DNA of 64,000 bases, from NCBI RefSeq assembly GCF_965216805.1, contig NZ_CBDCGN010000002.1, positions 1 through 64,000 of the forward strand, read 5' to 3'. The stretch is from Panacagrimonas sp965216805. GTDB taxonomy: Bacteria > Pseudomonadota > Gammaproteobacteria > Nevskiales > Nevskiaceae. Shown piece after piece: positions 34,864-44,190 of the stretch (positions are counted from its first letter, which is position 1; each line of letters starts with the position of its first letter). Made by a program: the position numbers and the translations under genes. Below the pieces are notes generated by a model that was not told the origin of the DNA, ran no database searches, and was given only the letters and a program-made list of their open reading frames with translations.

Positions 34864-35907
34864 ATGGACCTGATTGATCTCTGCGAACGTGGCCTGATTC
34901 CTGACGCGCTGTCACGACTGGGCATGCGCCAGCTCATCTCCCGGCGCCTGACCGACGAGGCCAACGGCAATGGCGAGGTGCGCTCGCAGCGCTTCAACCA
35001 GTTCCTGTCCGAACTGCGGGCCAGCCCCATCGCCATCGAGGCGCCGGCGGCCAACGAACAGCATTACGAGGTGCCGGCCGAGTTCTTCCACCTGCACCTG
35101 GGGCCACGGCTGAAGTATTCGTGCTGTCTTTATCCGAACGGTGACGAGACCCTGGAGCAGGCCGAAGAACTGATGCTGATGCTGTATCTGGAGCGCCTCG
35201 GCGTGACGCCGGGCATGCGCGTGCTGGATCTGGGCTGCGGCTGGGGTTCGGTGTCGCTGTGGCTGGCGCAGCGCATGCCGGACTGCGAGGTGGTGGGCCT
35301 GTCCAATTCCAACGGCCAGCGCGAATTCATCCTGCAGCGGGCGCGCGAGCGCGGCATCGCCAACCTCAAGATACTCACCGGCAACATCGCCGACTACGAG
35401 ATGCCGGTCGAGGCGCGCGGCGAGGGCTTCGACCGCGTGATCTCGATCGAGATGTTCGAGCACATGAAGAACTACGGCCTGCTGCTCAACAAGATCGCCG
35501 GCTGGATGAAGCCGCAGGCGCGCCTGTTCGTGCACATCTTCGTGCACAAGCTGCTGGCGTATCACTTCGAGCAGAAGGGCCGCAGCGACTGGATGACGCA
35601 GTATTTCTTCCGTGGCGGCACCATGCCGTCGGAAAACCTGCTGCTGAACTTTCAGGATGACCTGCGCGTGCTGCAGCAATGGTGGGTCGGTGGCCAGCAC
35701 TACGAGCGCACCGCCAATCAGTGGCTGGCCGGCATGGATTCGCGCAAGGCCGAGATCATGCCGGTGTTCGCGCAGTGCTATGGCGAGCGCGATGCGGCGG
35801 TCTGGTTCCAGCGCTGGCGCATGTTCTACATGGCGGTGGCGGAGCTGTTCGGTTACCGCGGCGGCAACGAGTGGGGTGTGGGGCATTACCTGTTCGAGAA
35901 GCGCTGA
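34864..35907 (+). CDS. Cyclopropane-fatty-acid-synthase-like methyltransferase
   Basis: The 347-residue protein belongs to the Mycolic_acid_C_synth/CFA-synthase family: QHYEVPAEFFHLHLGPRLKYSCCLYP is split here by function into the lipid-entrance region, then SAM motif I RVLDLGCGWGSVSLWLAQR and VISIEMFEHMKNY. It would methylate an unsaturated acyl chain in a phospholipid. ATG 34864 is chosen because AGGAAA lies directly upstream; ATG 34825 is in frame but has no ribosome site. True CFA synthases are about 380-420 residues, so this shorter form may make a different product, such as a methylated or furan precursor fatty acid. Confidence 0.85.
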   Translation: MDLIDLCERGLIPDALSRLGMRQLISRRLTDEANGNGEVRSQRFNQFLSELRASPIAIEAPAANEQHYEVPAEFFHLHLGPRLKYSCCLYPNGDETLEQAEELMLMLYLERLGVTPGMRVLDLGCGWGSVSLWLAQRMPDCEVVGLSNSNGQREFILQRARERGIANLKILTGNIADYEMPVEARGEGFDRVISIEMFEHMKNYGLLLNKIAGWMKPQARLFVHIFVHKLLAYHFEQKGRSDWMTQYFFRGGTMPSENLLLNFQDDLRVLQQWWVGGQHYERTANQWLAGMDSRKAEIMPVFAQCYGERDAAVWFQRWRMFYMAVAELFGYRGGNEWGVGHYLFEKR

Positions 35908-35984
35908 GGCGGGCGTCATGTGCCGCTGAAATTCGGACGCGGATACGATGTCGTATCTCTGCCCATGACTACCGGATGTCCGCC

Positions 35985-36728
35985 ATGATGCGTGCGCTGC
36001 TGGTTTGCTTACTGCTCGCCATGTCCCAGATCAGCCTTGCCGAGGACGGCACCCGTCGCTTCTACGGCTACGCCTACGATCTCGACAGCGACCGCTACAT
36101 CTACACCGAGGTGCACGAACAGGTCTGGAAGGAGGGTCGCTGGGCCAGCGGAACCATCCGCTACTACGCGCCCGACAACACGCTGTGGGGGGTCAAGAAG
36201 CTGGATTTCTCCGCCGACCCCTACATTCCGCTGTACGAGTATTCGCTGCCGGCTCAGGGTTACGCCGAGGGCATCACCGCCATCGACACCAAGGTCACGC
36301 TGACCAAGACCAGCGACGGTAAGACCAAGACCGAGCAGGTCGACAAAAAAGACCCCATCACCGGCGATTCCGGCTTCCACAATTTCCTGCTGGCGCATTT
36401 CCAGCCGCTGATCGATCGCCAGACCGTGGCCTTCACCTTCATTGCCGCCGGCAATCTGGACAGCTACAAATTTCGCGCCCGGCGCATCGACGACGCCCGC
36501 TTCGAGGGCAAGCCCGCAGCACGATTCAAGGTGGAAGCCAATTCCCTGTTGCGGCTGGTGGCACCCGATCTGGAGGTGAGCTACGACCCCGATACCCAGC
36601 GCCTGCTGGAGTACCGGGGCCCGTCCAATGTCATCAATCCGGACACCGGCAAGGTCTTTGATGCGCGCATCGCCTACTACAGCGAGCCGCCGGCCGACGC
36701 CCCCACCACCCTGCCGCCGCTGCAGTGA
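35985..36728 (+). CDS. Secreted protein of unknown function
   Basis: The 247-residue protein has a signal peptide (MMRALLVCLLLAMSQISLA/EDG). The mature part is beta-rich with many Tyr/Asp (YDLDSDRYIYTEVHEQVW, YYAPDNTLWGVKKLDF) and a conserved-looking end DLEVSYDPDTQRLLEYRGPS. No enzymatic motif is seen; a periplasmic or outer-membrane-associated beta protein is most likely. It follows the methyltransferase by 77 bp and precedes the thioredoxin-fold gene by 7 bp, with which it is probably cotranscribed. ATG 35976 is an alternative start. Confidence 0.75.
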   Translation: MMRALLVCLLLAMSQISLAEDGTRRFYGYAYDLDSDRYIYTEVHEQVWKEGRWASGTIRYYAPDNTLWGVKKLDFSADPYIPLYEYSLPAQGYAEGITAIDTKVTLTKTSDGKTKTEQVDKKDPITGDSGFHNFLLAHFQPLIDRQTVAFTFIAAGNLDSYKFRARRIDDARFEGKPAARFKVEANSLLRLVAPDLEVSYDPDTQRLLEYRGPSNVINPDTGKVFDARIAYYSEPPADAPTTLPPLQ

Positions 36729-36735
36729 GCCGGGC

Positions 36736-38061
36736 ATGCACCGCGCGCTGCTGCTGACCGGACTGTGGTTGCTGAGCGTGGCGACGCAGGGTGCTACCAC
36801 GGCACCAGATCTGGACGCGGCATTGAAGCTGGCTGCGCAACAGCGCAGCGCGGTGCTGGTGGAGTTCCGCGCACCCTGGTGCTACTCCTGCTACTACATG
36901 GCCAAGCACGTCCACACCGGCACCGAGTGGACGCAACTGCAGCAGCGCGCGGTACTGCTGGAATTCGACGCCGACAGCCCGCAAGGGGCGGCGCGCATGC
37001 AGCAGTGGAACGTCAAGGCCCTGCCGGCGTATCTGCTGCTGGATGCCGAGGGTGTCGAGATCGGACGCGTGCTCGGCGAACAGACGCGCGCAGACTTCTA
37101 CGCCGCCATGGACCGTCTGCTGCAGTCCGGCGCCGGCCTGGCGGACTTGCAGACGCAAGCGCGCCAAGGCGGTGCGGCGGGCGCCGAGGCGGCGCTGGCG
37201 GCGCTGCAGGCCTTTCAGGCACGTGCCGATGCCGACGGCGGGCTGCAGTGGTTTGAAACCTTGCCGCCGCGACTGCGCCAGATCGACTACCCCCAACGGC
37301 CGGCCCTGAAGGCGGCGTTGGCACGCCTGCAATTGATGCAGTCCGCGGCCGTCCCGGACGGCCCGGGCTGTACGGCCGCCGCCGAGCAGGTACTGGACGC
37401 CGACCTGGGCTGCGAGCGCCCCTATGAACTGCGCCGCTACCTGGCCTGCCTGGATGCCGCCGCCGACCAGGGCGAGAGCGCGTCGCCGACGCTGTTGCAG
37501 GCGCAGCGCGCGCAGATGGAAACCCTGGTGCGCGAGCGTGTGCTCAGCGCGGATCGCGGCGCGGTCTGCGCGGACACCCGCAGCGCGGTGCTGGGCCTGG
37601 CCGATCTGCACCAGCGCCTGGGGCAGGCAGACGCGCGCGAGGCGGGTCTGCGCCGCGCCGTGGCGCATCTGCGCGCACAGATTGGCGACGATCTGGGTGC
37701 CGATCGCAGCGCGGCCGACAACCTGCGCGTGTTCGTCGAGGCGTTGGAAGATCACGCCGCCTACGATGCGCTGATGCCGCACCTGATCGCGCAGTGGCCG
37801 GACGATTACGTCTATCCCTACCGCTATGGCCGGCACTTGCTGGACCGGGGTGAGGCCGAAGCCGCGTTGCCTTACCTGGAGCAGGCCAGCGCGCAAGCCT
37901 ATGGCGAGAACCGCCTGCGAGTCGCTGAGCTGCAGGTGCGCGCGTTGATGGCGCTGGACCGCGCCGCAGACGCCCGCAAGGTCGCGGCGCAGGCGTTCAA
38001 GGCCAATGGTCCGTGGTTCCCGGAACGCGTGGCCGCGGTGAAAGCGGCGCTGAAAAAGTAG
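36736..38061 (+). CDS. Periplasmic thioredoxin-fold protein with helical-repeat C-terminus
   Basis: The 441-residue protein has a signal peptide (MHRALLLTGLWLLSVATQGA). The thioredoxin-like domain (about 25-130) has CxxC in RAPWCYSCYYMAKHV, resembling the C-terminal domain of DsbD and the thioredoxin_7 group. The rest (about 140-441) is alpha-helical, with TPR-like pairs near the end (HLLDRGEAEAALPYLEQAS). It likely reduces or isomerises disulfides of exported proteins or serves as their redox chaperone. Stop codon TAG at 38059-38061 runs into a palindromic repeat. Confidence 0.8.
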   Translation: MHRALLLTGLWLLSVATQGATTAPDLDAALKLAAQQRSAVLVEFRAPWCYSCYYMAKHVHTGTEWTQLQQRAVLLEFDADSPQGAARMQQWNVKALPAYLLLDAEGVEIGRVLGEQTRADFYAAMDRLLQSGAGLADLQTQARQGGAAGAEAALAALQAFQARADADGGLQWFETLPPRLRQIDYPQRPALKAALARLQLMQSAAVPDGPGCTAAAEQVLDADLGCERPYELRRYLACLDAAADQGESASPTLLQAQRAQMETLVRERVLSADRGAVCADTRSAVLGLADLHQRLGQADAREAGLRRAVAHLRAQIGDDLGADRSAADNLRVFVEALEDHAAYDALMPHLIAQWPDDYVYPYRYGRHLLDRGEAEAALPYLEQASAQAYGENRLRVAELQVRALMALDRAADARKVAAQAFKANGPWFPERVAAVKAALKK

Positions 38062-38145
38062 CCCGGGTGCAACCCGGGATCCACCCGGTGTCTAACCCGA
38101 TGTGGGTGCAACACCCGCCCCGGCTTTGCCTCGTCAGACCCGGCG
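38062..38145. repeat. REP-like double hairpin downstream of the thioredoxin-fold gene
   Basis: CCCGGGT-GCA-ACCCGGG (38062-38078) is a perfect 7-bp hairpin, followed around 38102-38119 by GGGTG-CAA-CACCC. It begins at the last base of the stop codon. It resembles the CCCGG-type element at 21972-22049 and may double as a transcript end. Confidence 0.6.
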
Positions 38146-38197
38146 ACACGCGCAGTCCAGGACCCGCCGGTTGCCGAAACCGCCCGCGCCGGATGAA

Positions 38198-39097
38198 ATG
38201 GCGGGCCTTCCTATTGATCCCACTGCGTTGAGCCCCTCTGCCGACACCACCGCCCGCCTGCTGATCACCTGTCCGGACCGCCCCGGCATCGTGTCGGCGG
38301 TGACCACATTTCTGTATCACCACCACGCCAACGTCACCGAGCTGGACCAGCATTCGTCGGACGCCTCGGGTGGTCGTTTCTTCCTGCGCCTGGAATTCCA
38401 GACCCCGGATGTGGAATTGTCGCGCGACGCCATGCAGCGCGCCTTTGGCGAAGTGGTGGGGACGCGCTTCGGCATGGACTGGCATATGTCCTTCGCCGCG
38501 GACCGGCCGCGCATGGCGATTCTGGTGTCGCGCCACGATCACGCGCTGCTGGAGCTGCTGTGGCGCTGGTCGCGCGGCGAGCTGCGCGCCGACATTCCGA
38601 TGGTGATCTCCAACCATCCGGACCTGCGCACCGCGGTCGAGGGCTTCGGCGTGCGCTTCGAGCATGTGCCGTTCGCGCAGGACATCCAGGAGCAGGCCGA
38701 GGCGCGCATCCTGGAGCTGGTGCAGGGGCAGGCGGACTTCGTGGTGCTGGCGCGCTTTATGCGCATCCTGTCCGGCGATTTCGTGCGTCACTTCCCCAGC
38801 CGCATCATCAACATCCATCACTCCTTCCTGCCCGCCTTCGTCGGTGCCGATCCGTACCAGCAGGCCTATGTGAAGGGGGTGAAGATCATAGGCGCCACCG
38901 CGCATTACGTGACCGCCGATCTGGATCAGGGCCCCATCATCGAACAGGACGTCGCGCGCGTGGCGCACCACATGTCGGTGGAAGAACTCAAGCGCCTGGG
39001 TCGCGACCTGGAACGGCAGGTGCTGGCGCGCGCAGTACGCTGGCAAGTGGAAGACCGCATATTGCTCGACGGCAACAAGACCGTGGTGTTCGATTGA
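38198..39097 (+). CDS. purU: Formyltetrahydrofolate deformylase
   Basis: The 299-residue protein has an N-terminal ACT domain (LLITCPDRPGIVSAVTTFLY) and a C-terminal formyl-transferase fold with the catalytic run IINIHHSFLPAF and GATAHYVTADLDQGPIIEQD (catalytic Asp). PurU hydrolyses 10-formyl-THF to formate and THF, balancing one-carbon pools and feeding purine synthesis. ATG 38198 (GGATGA just upstream) is preferred; the longer frame from 38102 translates repeat DNA. Family length is about 280-290. Confidence 0.95.
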   Translation: MAGLPIDPTALSPSADTTARLLITCPDRPGIVSAVTTFLYHHHANVTELDQHSSDASGGRFFLRLEFQTPDVELSRDAMQRAFGEVVGTRFGMDWHMSFAADRPRMAILVSRHDHALLELLWRWSRGELRADIPMVISNHPDLRTAVEGFGVRFEHVPFAQDIQEQAEARILELVQGQADFVVLARFMRILSGDFVRHFPSRIINIHHSFLPAFVGADPYQQAYVKGVKIIGATAHYVTADLDQGPIIEQDVARVAHHMSVEELKRLGRDLERQVLARAVRWQVEDRILLDGNKTVVFD

Positions 39098-39124
39098 GCA
39101 CGCGGTGGCCGGACTGATCGGATC

Positions 39125-40696
39125 ATGTCGATCAAATGGTTTTTTGCCCTCAACGACGCGGGTAACGACTACGCCAACTACTGTCTGATGACGCAGGTGG
39201 CGGTGCGCTCGGCGCGCCGCCACACCTCACTGGAACCGATCTTCCTGTTCGACGGCGAGCCCTGCGCGCTGACCCGTTGGATGCAGGATCACGGCGTGCG
39301 CGTGGTGCATCACCGCACTTCCATGTACGAGCGGCTGGTCGAACATGCCCGCAGCAGCGGCCGCAAGCAGAGCGTGAGCACCGGCGCCGGGGCCTATCTG
39401 CGCCTGGACATTCCGGAGCTGTGCGAACAACTGGGCATCGAAGATCGGCACGTGCTCTACACCGACTGCGACGTGATGTTCCGTCGCGACGTGGCGGCGC
39501 AACTGCAGGTCCTGGAGCCGGAATTTTTTGCCGCCGCACCGCAGTCCGATCCGTCCAACTACCTGGACATGAACTCCGGGGTGCTGTGGATGAACGTGCC
39601 GCGCCTGCGCGAAATGCTGGTTCCGTTTCGCGCGTATATCAACGAGCACATGGACACGCTACGCAAGACCGGCTACGACCAGGCGGCCTTGCGCGCGTTC
39701 TATGGTTCGCGCCGCAATGGCAGCTTCGCCTGGGATCGCCTGCCGCTGGAGCTGAACTGGAAACCGCATTGGGGCCGCAACGACCGCGCCGCCATCGTGC
39801 ACTTCCACGGCCCCAAGCCGACCTCGCGCACCCTGCTCGCGCGCGGGATGGCGCCGTTGCCGCACGCGGCGCTGGCGCGTGACGACTATTACCGCGCCTG
39901 CCAGGAATGGGATACCCATGCCGGGGGCCTGCAGCCCTTGCCGGTGGTTGCGGATGCGCCAGCGTCGCGGCGGACTGTCGTGGAAGTCCTGGCCGAAGTT
40001 CCCGTCGAGATCGAGGGTTTCGATGAGGCCGCCTACTTGCAGGCCTTCCCGGATGTCGCGCGTGCGGTGGCACAAGGTCGGTACGCCAGCGGGCGCGAGC
40101 ACTATCGCGTGGCCGGGATCTGGGAGGGACGGCCGGTCGCGCCCGCGATTCACCGGCAGGTTCTGAACCTGATTCCGGAGGCCCGCAGTGCGCCGGGCGC
40201 ACCGCCGGCCTGGGAACGCGCGGCCTCGCGCTGCTGGGGAGCCCTGGCGGCGGCGCTGGAGCCGGCCTCCGGCACGGCATCGCGATGCCTGCCGCTGATC
40301 GGACCGGCGGCCCTGGCCGAACGGATGCAGACCTATTGCGGGCCGACCTGGCAGGTGCGGTGCGCGCGCGGCGTGGCGGACATCGAGGCGGATGCAAAGA
40401 ATGCAGGCGACGCGCAGAAACCCCGTGTGGCAATCGTGTCCATGAGCGCGGATCAGGTCGATGCAGGACGCAGCGTGGCACTGTTGACGGCACTGCGCGA
40501 TGTGCTGGCACCGGGTGCGCGGGTGGTGCTCTGGGTCGTGTTGCCGGGACCGCCCAAGGTCCCCGATGCGGGCGTGCTACGCCTGGCGCGTGAGCATTGG
40601 AGCCGTGTGTGCCAAGTCCTGAGTGTTCAGCGAAAGGTGGGGGGCGACCGTCACGACCTGGTGGTGCTGAGCATGCCCGCCGCCGCGGTGGCATGA
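39125..40696 (+). CDS. Glycosyltransferase (GT8-like) with C-terminal extension
   Basis: In this 523-residue protein, residues 1-260 form a GT-A-type domain with the metal-binding DxD in LYTDCDVMF and SNYLDMNSGVLWMNVP, as in nucleotide-sugar-using GT8/GT24-like enzymes. Residues about 295-345 (FDEAAYLQAFPDVARAVAQG ... EHYRVAGIWEGRP) are a small module common in surface-polysaccharide proteins. The last 180 residues are unrecognised. It is the first gene of the capsule-type export operon, overlapping the next glycosyltransferase by ATGA. Likely acts on the cytoplasmic side in building the exported glycan. Confidence 0.82.
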   Translation: MSIKWFFALNDAGNDYANYCLMTQVAVRSARRHTSLEPIFLFDGEPCALTRWMQDHGVRVVHHRTSMYERLVEHARSSGRKQSVSTGAGAYLRLDIPELCEQLGIEDRHVLYTDCDVMFRRDVAAQLQVLEPEFFAAAPQSDPSNYLDMNSGVLWMNVPRLREMLVPFRAYINEHMDTLRKTGYDQAALRAFYGSRRNGSFAWDRLPLELNWKPHWGRNDRAAIVHFHGPKPTSRTLLARGMAPLPHAALARDDYYRACQEWDTHAGGLQPLPVVADAPASRRTVVEVLAEVPVEIEGFDEAAYLQAFPDVARAVAQGRYASGREHYRVAGIWEGRPVAPAIHRQVLNLIPEARSAPGAPPAWERAASRCWGALAAALEPASGTASRCLPLIGPAALAERMQTYCGPTWQVRCARGVADIEADAKNAGDAQKPRVAIVSMSADQVDAGRSVALLTALRDVLAPGARVVLWVVLPGPPKVPDAGVLRLAREHWSRVCQVLSVQRKVGGDRHDLVVLSMPAAAVA

Positions 40697-43020
40697 GCGC
40701 GCCGACGTCGTCGCCGTGTGGCGGGCCGCAGCCGACGGGATTGGTGTCGAGACGGCTGCGGGCGCTACGCCGCCTGTTGCACCAGGGACGTGAGTCGAGG
40801 GACCTGGATGCCGATCTGCGCGCGGTTGCCGATCCGGACGAGGATCAATGTCTGGACCTGGGCCGTCGCGGCCTGCCGGTCGGCCTGTGCCGGCTGCAGG
40901 GTCACCTCGCTGCGCCTGCCGACAGCCAGGCCCGGCTGCGGCTGGAGTTTCTGCCTGCGGACAGCACCGAGGCCCGGCATGTGTTGGACGCGATGCTGCC
41001 GCGGCCGGGGCGCTTCGAAATCACGGTTTATATCCCGACCTGGTGCACGCGCGTGCGCTGGCAGCTGCGGGACCCGCAGCGGCGGTCCCCGCGGACCGAG
41101 GCGGGCGTGGGGACGGAACCGGCGCCGTGCCGGTTCTACGCCCATGTCCATTTGCTGCGGTTGCGCTACCTGGGTCTGGGCGCAACCCTGCGTTTCGTCG
41201 CCAGCGATGAGCTGCGTCTGCGGCCCTTGCTGCATTGGCTGGTGTGGTTCTTGACGCAGCGTTGGCGTCGTCGTCCAAAGCTGCATTCCTCAGACCGGTC
41301 GCCGCGTAGCTATGCGGCGTTGTGCGCCCGCGCGGAAGCGGATCCGCTGCAGGTGGGGGACGAGGTGCGCGCACATATCGCGCGCATGCCCGAGCGGCCG
41401 CTGTTCACCCTGGTACTGGATGCCGCCGATGCCGACGCGGCTTGGGTGCAGGAGACGGTGGACAGCGTGACCGCCCAGCTATGGCCCCACTGGCAGCTTG
41501 AGATCCTGGGTGCGATTGCCGCGAAGTTGCCGCTGGCGCAAGGCGAGCGCATTCGAATTCACGCGGCGGGTGCCAGCCCGGCCCGGGTGATCGAGGACGT
41601 GACGCAGGGCTACCTCATCCGCCTGCGCGCGGGTGATCGAGTCCGGCCGCTGGCCCTGTACTTTGTGGCGGCCGAGCATCAGCTTCATCCCGAGGCCGTG
41701 CTGATCTACACCGACGAGGACGGCCTGAACGCACGAGGCGAGCGGGTCGAACCGCGGCTGAAATCGCAATGGAATCCGGAACTGCTGGAATCGCACGATT
41801 ACATCGGTGCGCTGGCGGCGCTGCAGATTGCCGCGCTGCGCGGCTGCGGCGGCTGGCGCGAAGAGCTGGGCGGCATGGCGTATTACGACCTGCTGCTGCG
41901 CCTGACCCGCAATATGTCGGCCGACCGCATCCGTCATGTGCCGGTGATCGGCTGCTCGCGACCCGCCGCCTGCCTGACCGAGGAGCGGTTGGACGCGACC
42001 TGCAGCGCGCTGCAGGCGTACTGGCAGGACCTGCCCGGCTGCGAAGTGAGCGCCGGCCTTGTCCCCGGCCAGCTGCGCGTGCGCAGACCCTTGCCCAAGC
42101 CGGCACCGCGCGTGAGCGTGATCGTGCCCACACGCGATGGCGACGCGCACCTGCGCGTGTGCGTGGACAGCCTGCTGCGACTCACCGATTACCCGAACTA
42201 CGAACTGATCCTGGTCGACAACCAGAGCCGTCACGCCGCGACCCTGGCCTACCTGGAGGTGCTGGCAGGCGATCCGCGCGTGCGCGTGCTGCCGTTCGAC
42301 GCGGCGTTCAACTTCTCCGCCATCTGCAATCTAGCGGTGACTGCGGCCAGCGGCACGGTGGTGGTGCTGCTCAACGACGACACCGAGGTGTTGTCCGCGG
42401 GCTGGTTGCGCGAAATGGTCTCGCTGGCGGTGCGACCGGACGTGGGCGCCGTGGGCGCCAAGCTGTACTTCCCGGACGGCACCCTCCAGCACGGCGGCGT
42501 GGCGCTGGGCATCGGCGGGGTAGCGGGGCATGTGCACTGGGGCGCGCCGCGCAATGACGATGGCTATCTGGGGCGGCTCAAGGCGGTGCAGGCGGTCGGT
42601 GCCGTCACCGGTGCCTGCCTGGCGGTGAGTCGCGACAAATATCTGGCCGTCGGCGGCATGGACGAGGCGCATCTGCGCGTGGCGCTGAACGATATCGATC
42701 TGTGCCTGAAGCTGGCCGAGCGCGGCTGGCGCTGCGTGTGGACGCCCTACGCCGAGCTGGTGCATCACGAATCGAAGTCGCGCGGCCGCGACACCACGCC
42801 GGAGAAACGCGCGCTGTTCGCGCGTGAACACGCCACCATGCGCCAGCGCTGGCAGCATCGCCTGGACGCCGATCCCTACTATCATCCCTGGCTGTCGCGT
42901 CGCGATCTCGACCTGCGGCTCGAAGACCATCCGGCCCTGCACAGTCCTTGGTGGGACGATGAGCCGGCACTGCAGAAATCCCTCCAAACCTCCTCCGCAC
43001 CGGTGTCATGGCAGGCCTGA
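40693..43020 (+). CDS. Family 2 glycosyltransferase, multidomain
   Basis: In this 775-residue protein, residues 1-180 are a poorly conserved beta-rich region and about 180-460 a degenerate first GT2-like half (ALYFVAAEHQLHPEAVLIYT, DEDGLN). Residues about 470-720 form an intact GT-A domain: RVSVIVPTRDGDAHLRVCVD, VVLLNDDTEV, and ALNDIDLCLKLAERGW, as in rhamnosyl- and O-antigen-type transferases. Start ATG 40693 overlaps the preceding stop. The end overlaps the KpsM-like gene by 13 bp. Probably a polymerising or branching enzyme for the exported polysaccharide. Confidence 0.87.
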   Translation: MSAPTSSPCGGPQPTGLVSRRLRALRRLLHQGRESRDLDADLRAVADPDEDQCLDLGRRGLPVGLCRLQGHLAAPADSQARLRLEFLPADSTEARHVLDAMLPRPGRFEITVYIPTWCTRVRWQLRDPQRRSPRTEAGVGTEPAPCRFYAHVHLLRLRYLGLGATLRFVASDELRLRPLLHWLVWFLTQRWRRRPKLHSSDRSPRSYAALCARAEADPLQVGDEVRAHIARMPERPLFTLVLDAADADAAWVQETVDSVTAQLWPHWQLEILGAIAAKLPLAQGERIRIHAAGASPARVIEDVTQGYLIRLRAGDRVRPLALYFVAAEHQLHPEAVLIYTDEDGLNARGERVEPRLKSQWNPELLESHDYIGALAALQIAALRGCGGWREELGGMAYYDLLLRLTRNMSADRIRHVPVIGCSRPAACLTEERLDATCSALQAYWQDLPGCEVSAGLVPGQLRVRRPLPKPAPRVSVIVPTRDGDAHLRVCVDSLLRLTDYPNYELILVDNQSRHAATLAYLEVLAGDPRVRVLPFDAAFNFSAICNLAVTAASGTVVVLLNDDTEVLSAGWLREMVSLAVRPDVGAVGAKLYFPDGTLQHGGVALGIGGVAGHVHWGAPRNDDGYLGRLKAVQAVGAVTGACLAVSRDKYLAVGGMDEAHLRVALNDIDLCLKLAERGWRCVWTPYAELVHHESKSRGRDTTPEKRALFAREHATMRQRWQHRLDADPYYHPWLSRRDLDLRLEDHPALHSPWWDDEPALQKSLQTSSAPVSWQA

Positions 43021-44183
43021 AACCGCTCGAAGGCGCGATCACCGCGATCGGCGGCGAGACGCTGGGTGGCTGGGTCGATCCGGCAGGCCGACCCGAGCCG
43101 CTGGTGCTGTTGTTGACGGTCGACGGCGCCGAGCGGACCAGGACGGTCCTGGGGGCGCCGGTGGCTTCGGCCAGCGGCGACCATTCGCGGCGTGCGTTCC
43201 GCTTTCATCTGCCGGCCGATGCACCCTTGCAGGCCGGCGATCGCGTCGTGATCTCAGAAGCCGCGAGCGGCGCGGTGCTGCGCGGTTGCCCGTTGGTGTT
43301 CGACGGCCCCGCTGCCAAGGCCATCGAGAAGCGCGCTGCCACCGAGCCGACCCCCGAAGAGATCGAGGAGATGCGCGCGTTGATCGCGGCGCTGCCGCGA
43401 CCCGGACAGCGCACCCAGTGGACCGTGTTCGGCAGTGCGCTCAAGGCCTTCGTGCTGCGCGAACTGCGCGACCGCTTCGGGCGTTCCCGCTCGGCCTTCA
43501 TCTGGGCGATCCTGCAGCCGATGATTTTCATGGTGGGCCTGACCGCGATCCGCCACGCCCTGGGTCGCGGCCGCGAGGACATCTACGGCGTCAGCGGCAT
43601 GTATTTCTTCTGGCTGGGCGTGGTGCCGTTCTTCATGTTTCTGCACGGTTTCAACCGCTGCCTGGGCGCCACGCGCAGCTATCGCGGGCTGTACCAGTTT
43701 CGCCAGGTGCAACCGTTCGACGTGCTGCTGGTGCGTGTGCTGTTCGAGTTTCTGACCATGATCGTGGTGTTTGCGCTGCTGCTCAGCGGCTTCGTCTGGT
43801 TCGGCCAGGACATCTCGGCCGACAACTGGCTGCTGTTCGGCGCCACCGTGGCCACCATGTTCGTGTTTACTCTGGGGATGGGGCTGCTGGCGGATGTCTG
43901 CGTGGTGAAGCTGCCGGAATCGCGCCAGGTCATCGGGGTGCTGGAACGCCCGCTGTTCCTGATCTCGGGGGTGTTCTTCACCATCGACCAAGTGCCGCCC
44001 GGCGTGCGCGAATGGCTGCTGTGGAACCCACTGCTGCACGGCGTGGACCTGGCGCGTGGCGCCATGCTGCACAAGTACGATCCGCTCGGGAGCTGGATGT
44101 ATCTGCTGGGATCGGCGCTGGTCGCGATGTTGCTGGGCCTGGCGGCGTACCGGCGTTACCGGCGCGACCTGATCGGGCAATGA
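43008..44183 (+). CDS. kpsM: KpsM-like capsule ABC permease with extra N-terminal domain
   Basis: In this 391-residue protein, residues about 140-391 form an ABC-2 permease with six helices (SAFIWAILQPMIFMVGLTAI, GVVPFFMFLHGFNRCLG, LERPLFLISGVFFTIDQVPP), the usual KpsM/Wzm size of about 260. Residues 1-110 are an additional beta-rich domain (LGGWVDPAGRPEPLVLLLTV ... RRAFRFHLPADAPLQAGDRV) of a type otherwise met attached to glycosyltransferases. With KpsT it exports a lipid-linked polysaccharide across the inner membrane. The fusion may let the permease recognise glycan or glycosyltransferases. Confidence 0.9.
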   Translation: MAGLKPLEGAITAIGGETLGGWVDPAGRPEPLVLLLTVDGAERTRTVLGAPVASASGDHSRRAFRFHLPADAPLQAGDRVVISEAASGAVLRGCPLVFDGPAAKAIEKRAATEPTPEEIEEMRALIAALPRPGQRTQWTVFGSALKAFVLRELRDRFGRSRSAFIWAILQPMIFMVGLTAIRHALGRGREDIYGVSGMYFFWLGVVPFFMFLHGFNRCLGATRSYRGLYQFRQVQPFDVLLVRVLFEFLTMIVVFALLLSGFVWFGQDISADNWLLFGATVATMFVFTLGMGLLADVCVVKLPESRQVIGVLERPLFLISGVFFTIDQVPPGVREWLLWNPLLHGVDLARGAMLHKYDPLGSWMYLLGSALVAMLLGLAAYRRYRRDLIGQ

Positions 44184-44190
44184 TGCGGCC

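Noticed and set aside
36634..37896. 420-codon minus-strand frame opposite the thioredoxin-fold gene
   Set aside because: Arg/Gln-rich composition typical of an antisense shadow; the plus strand has a signal peptide and CxxC motif.
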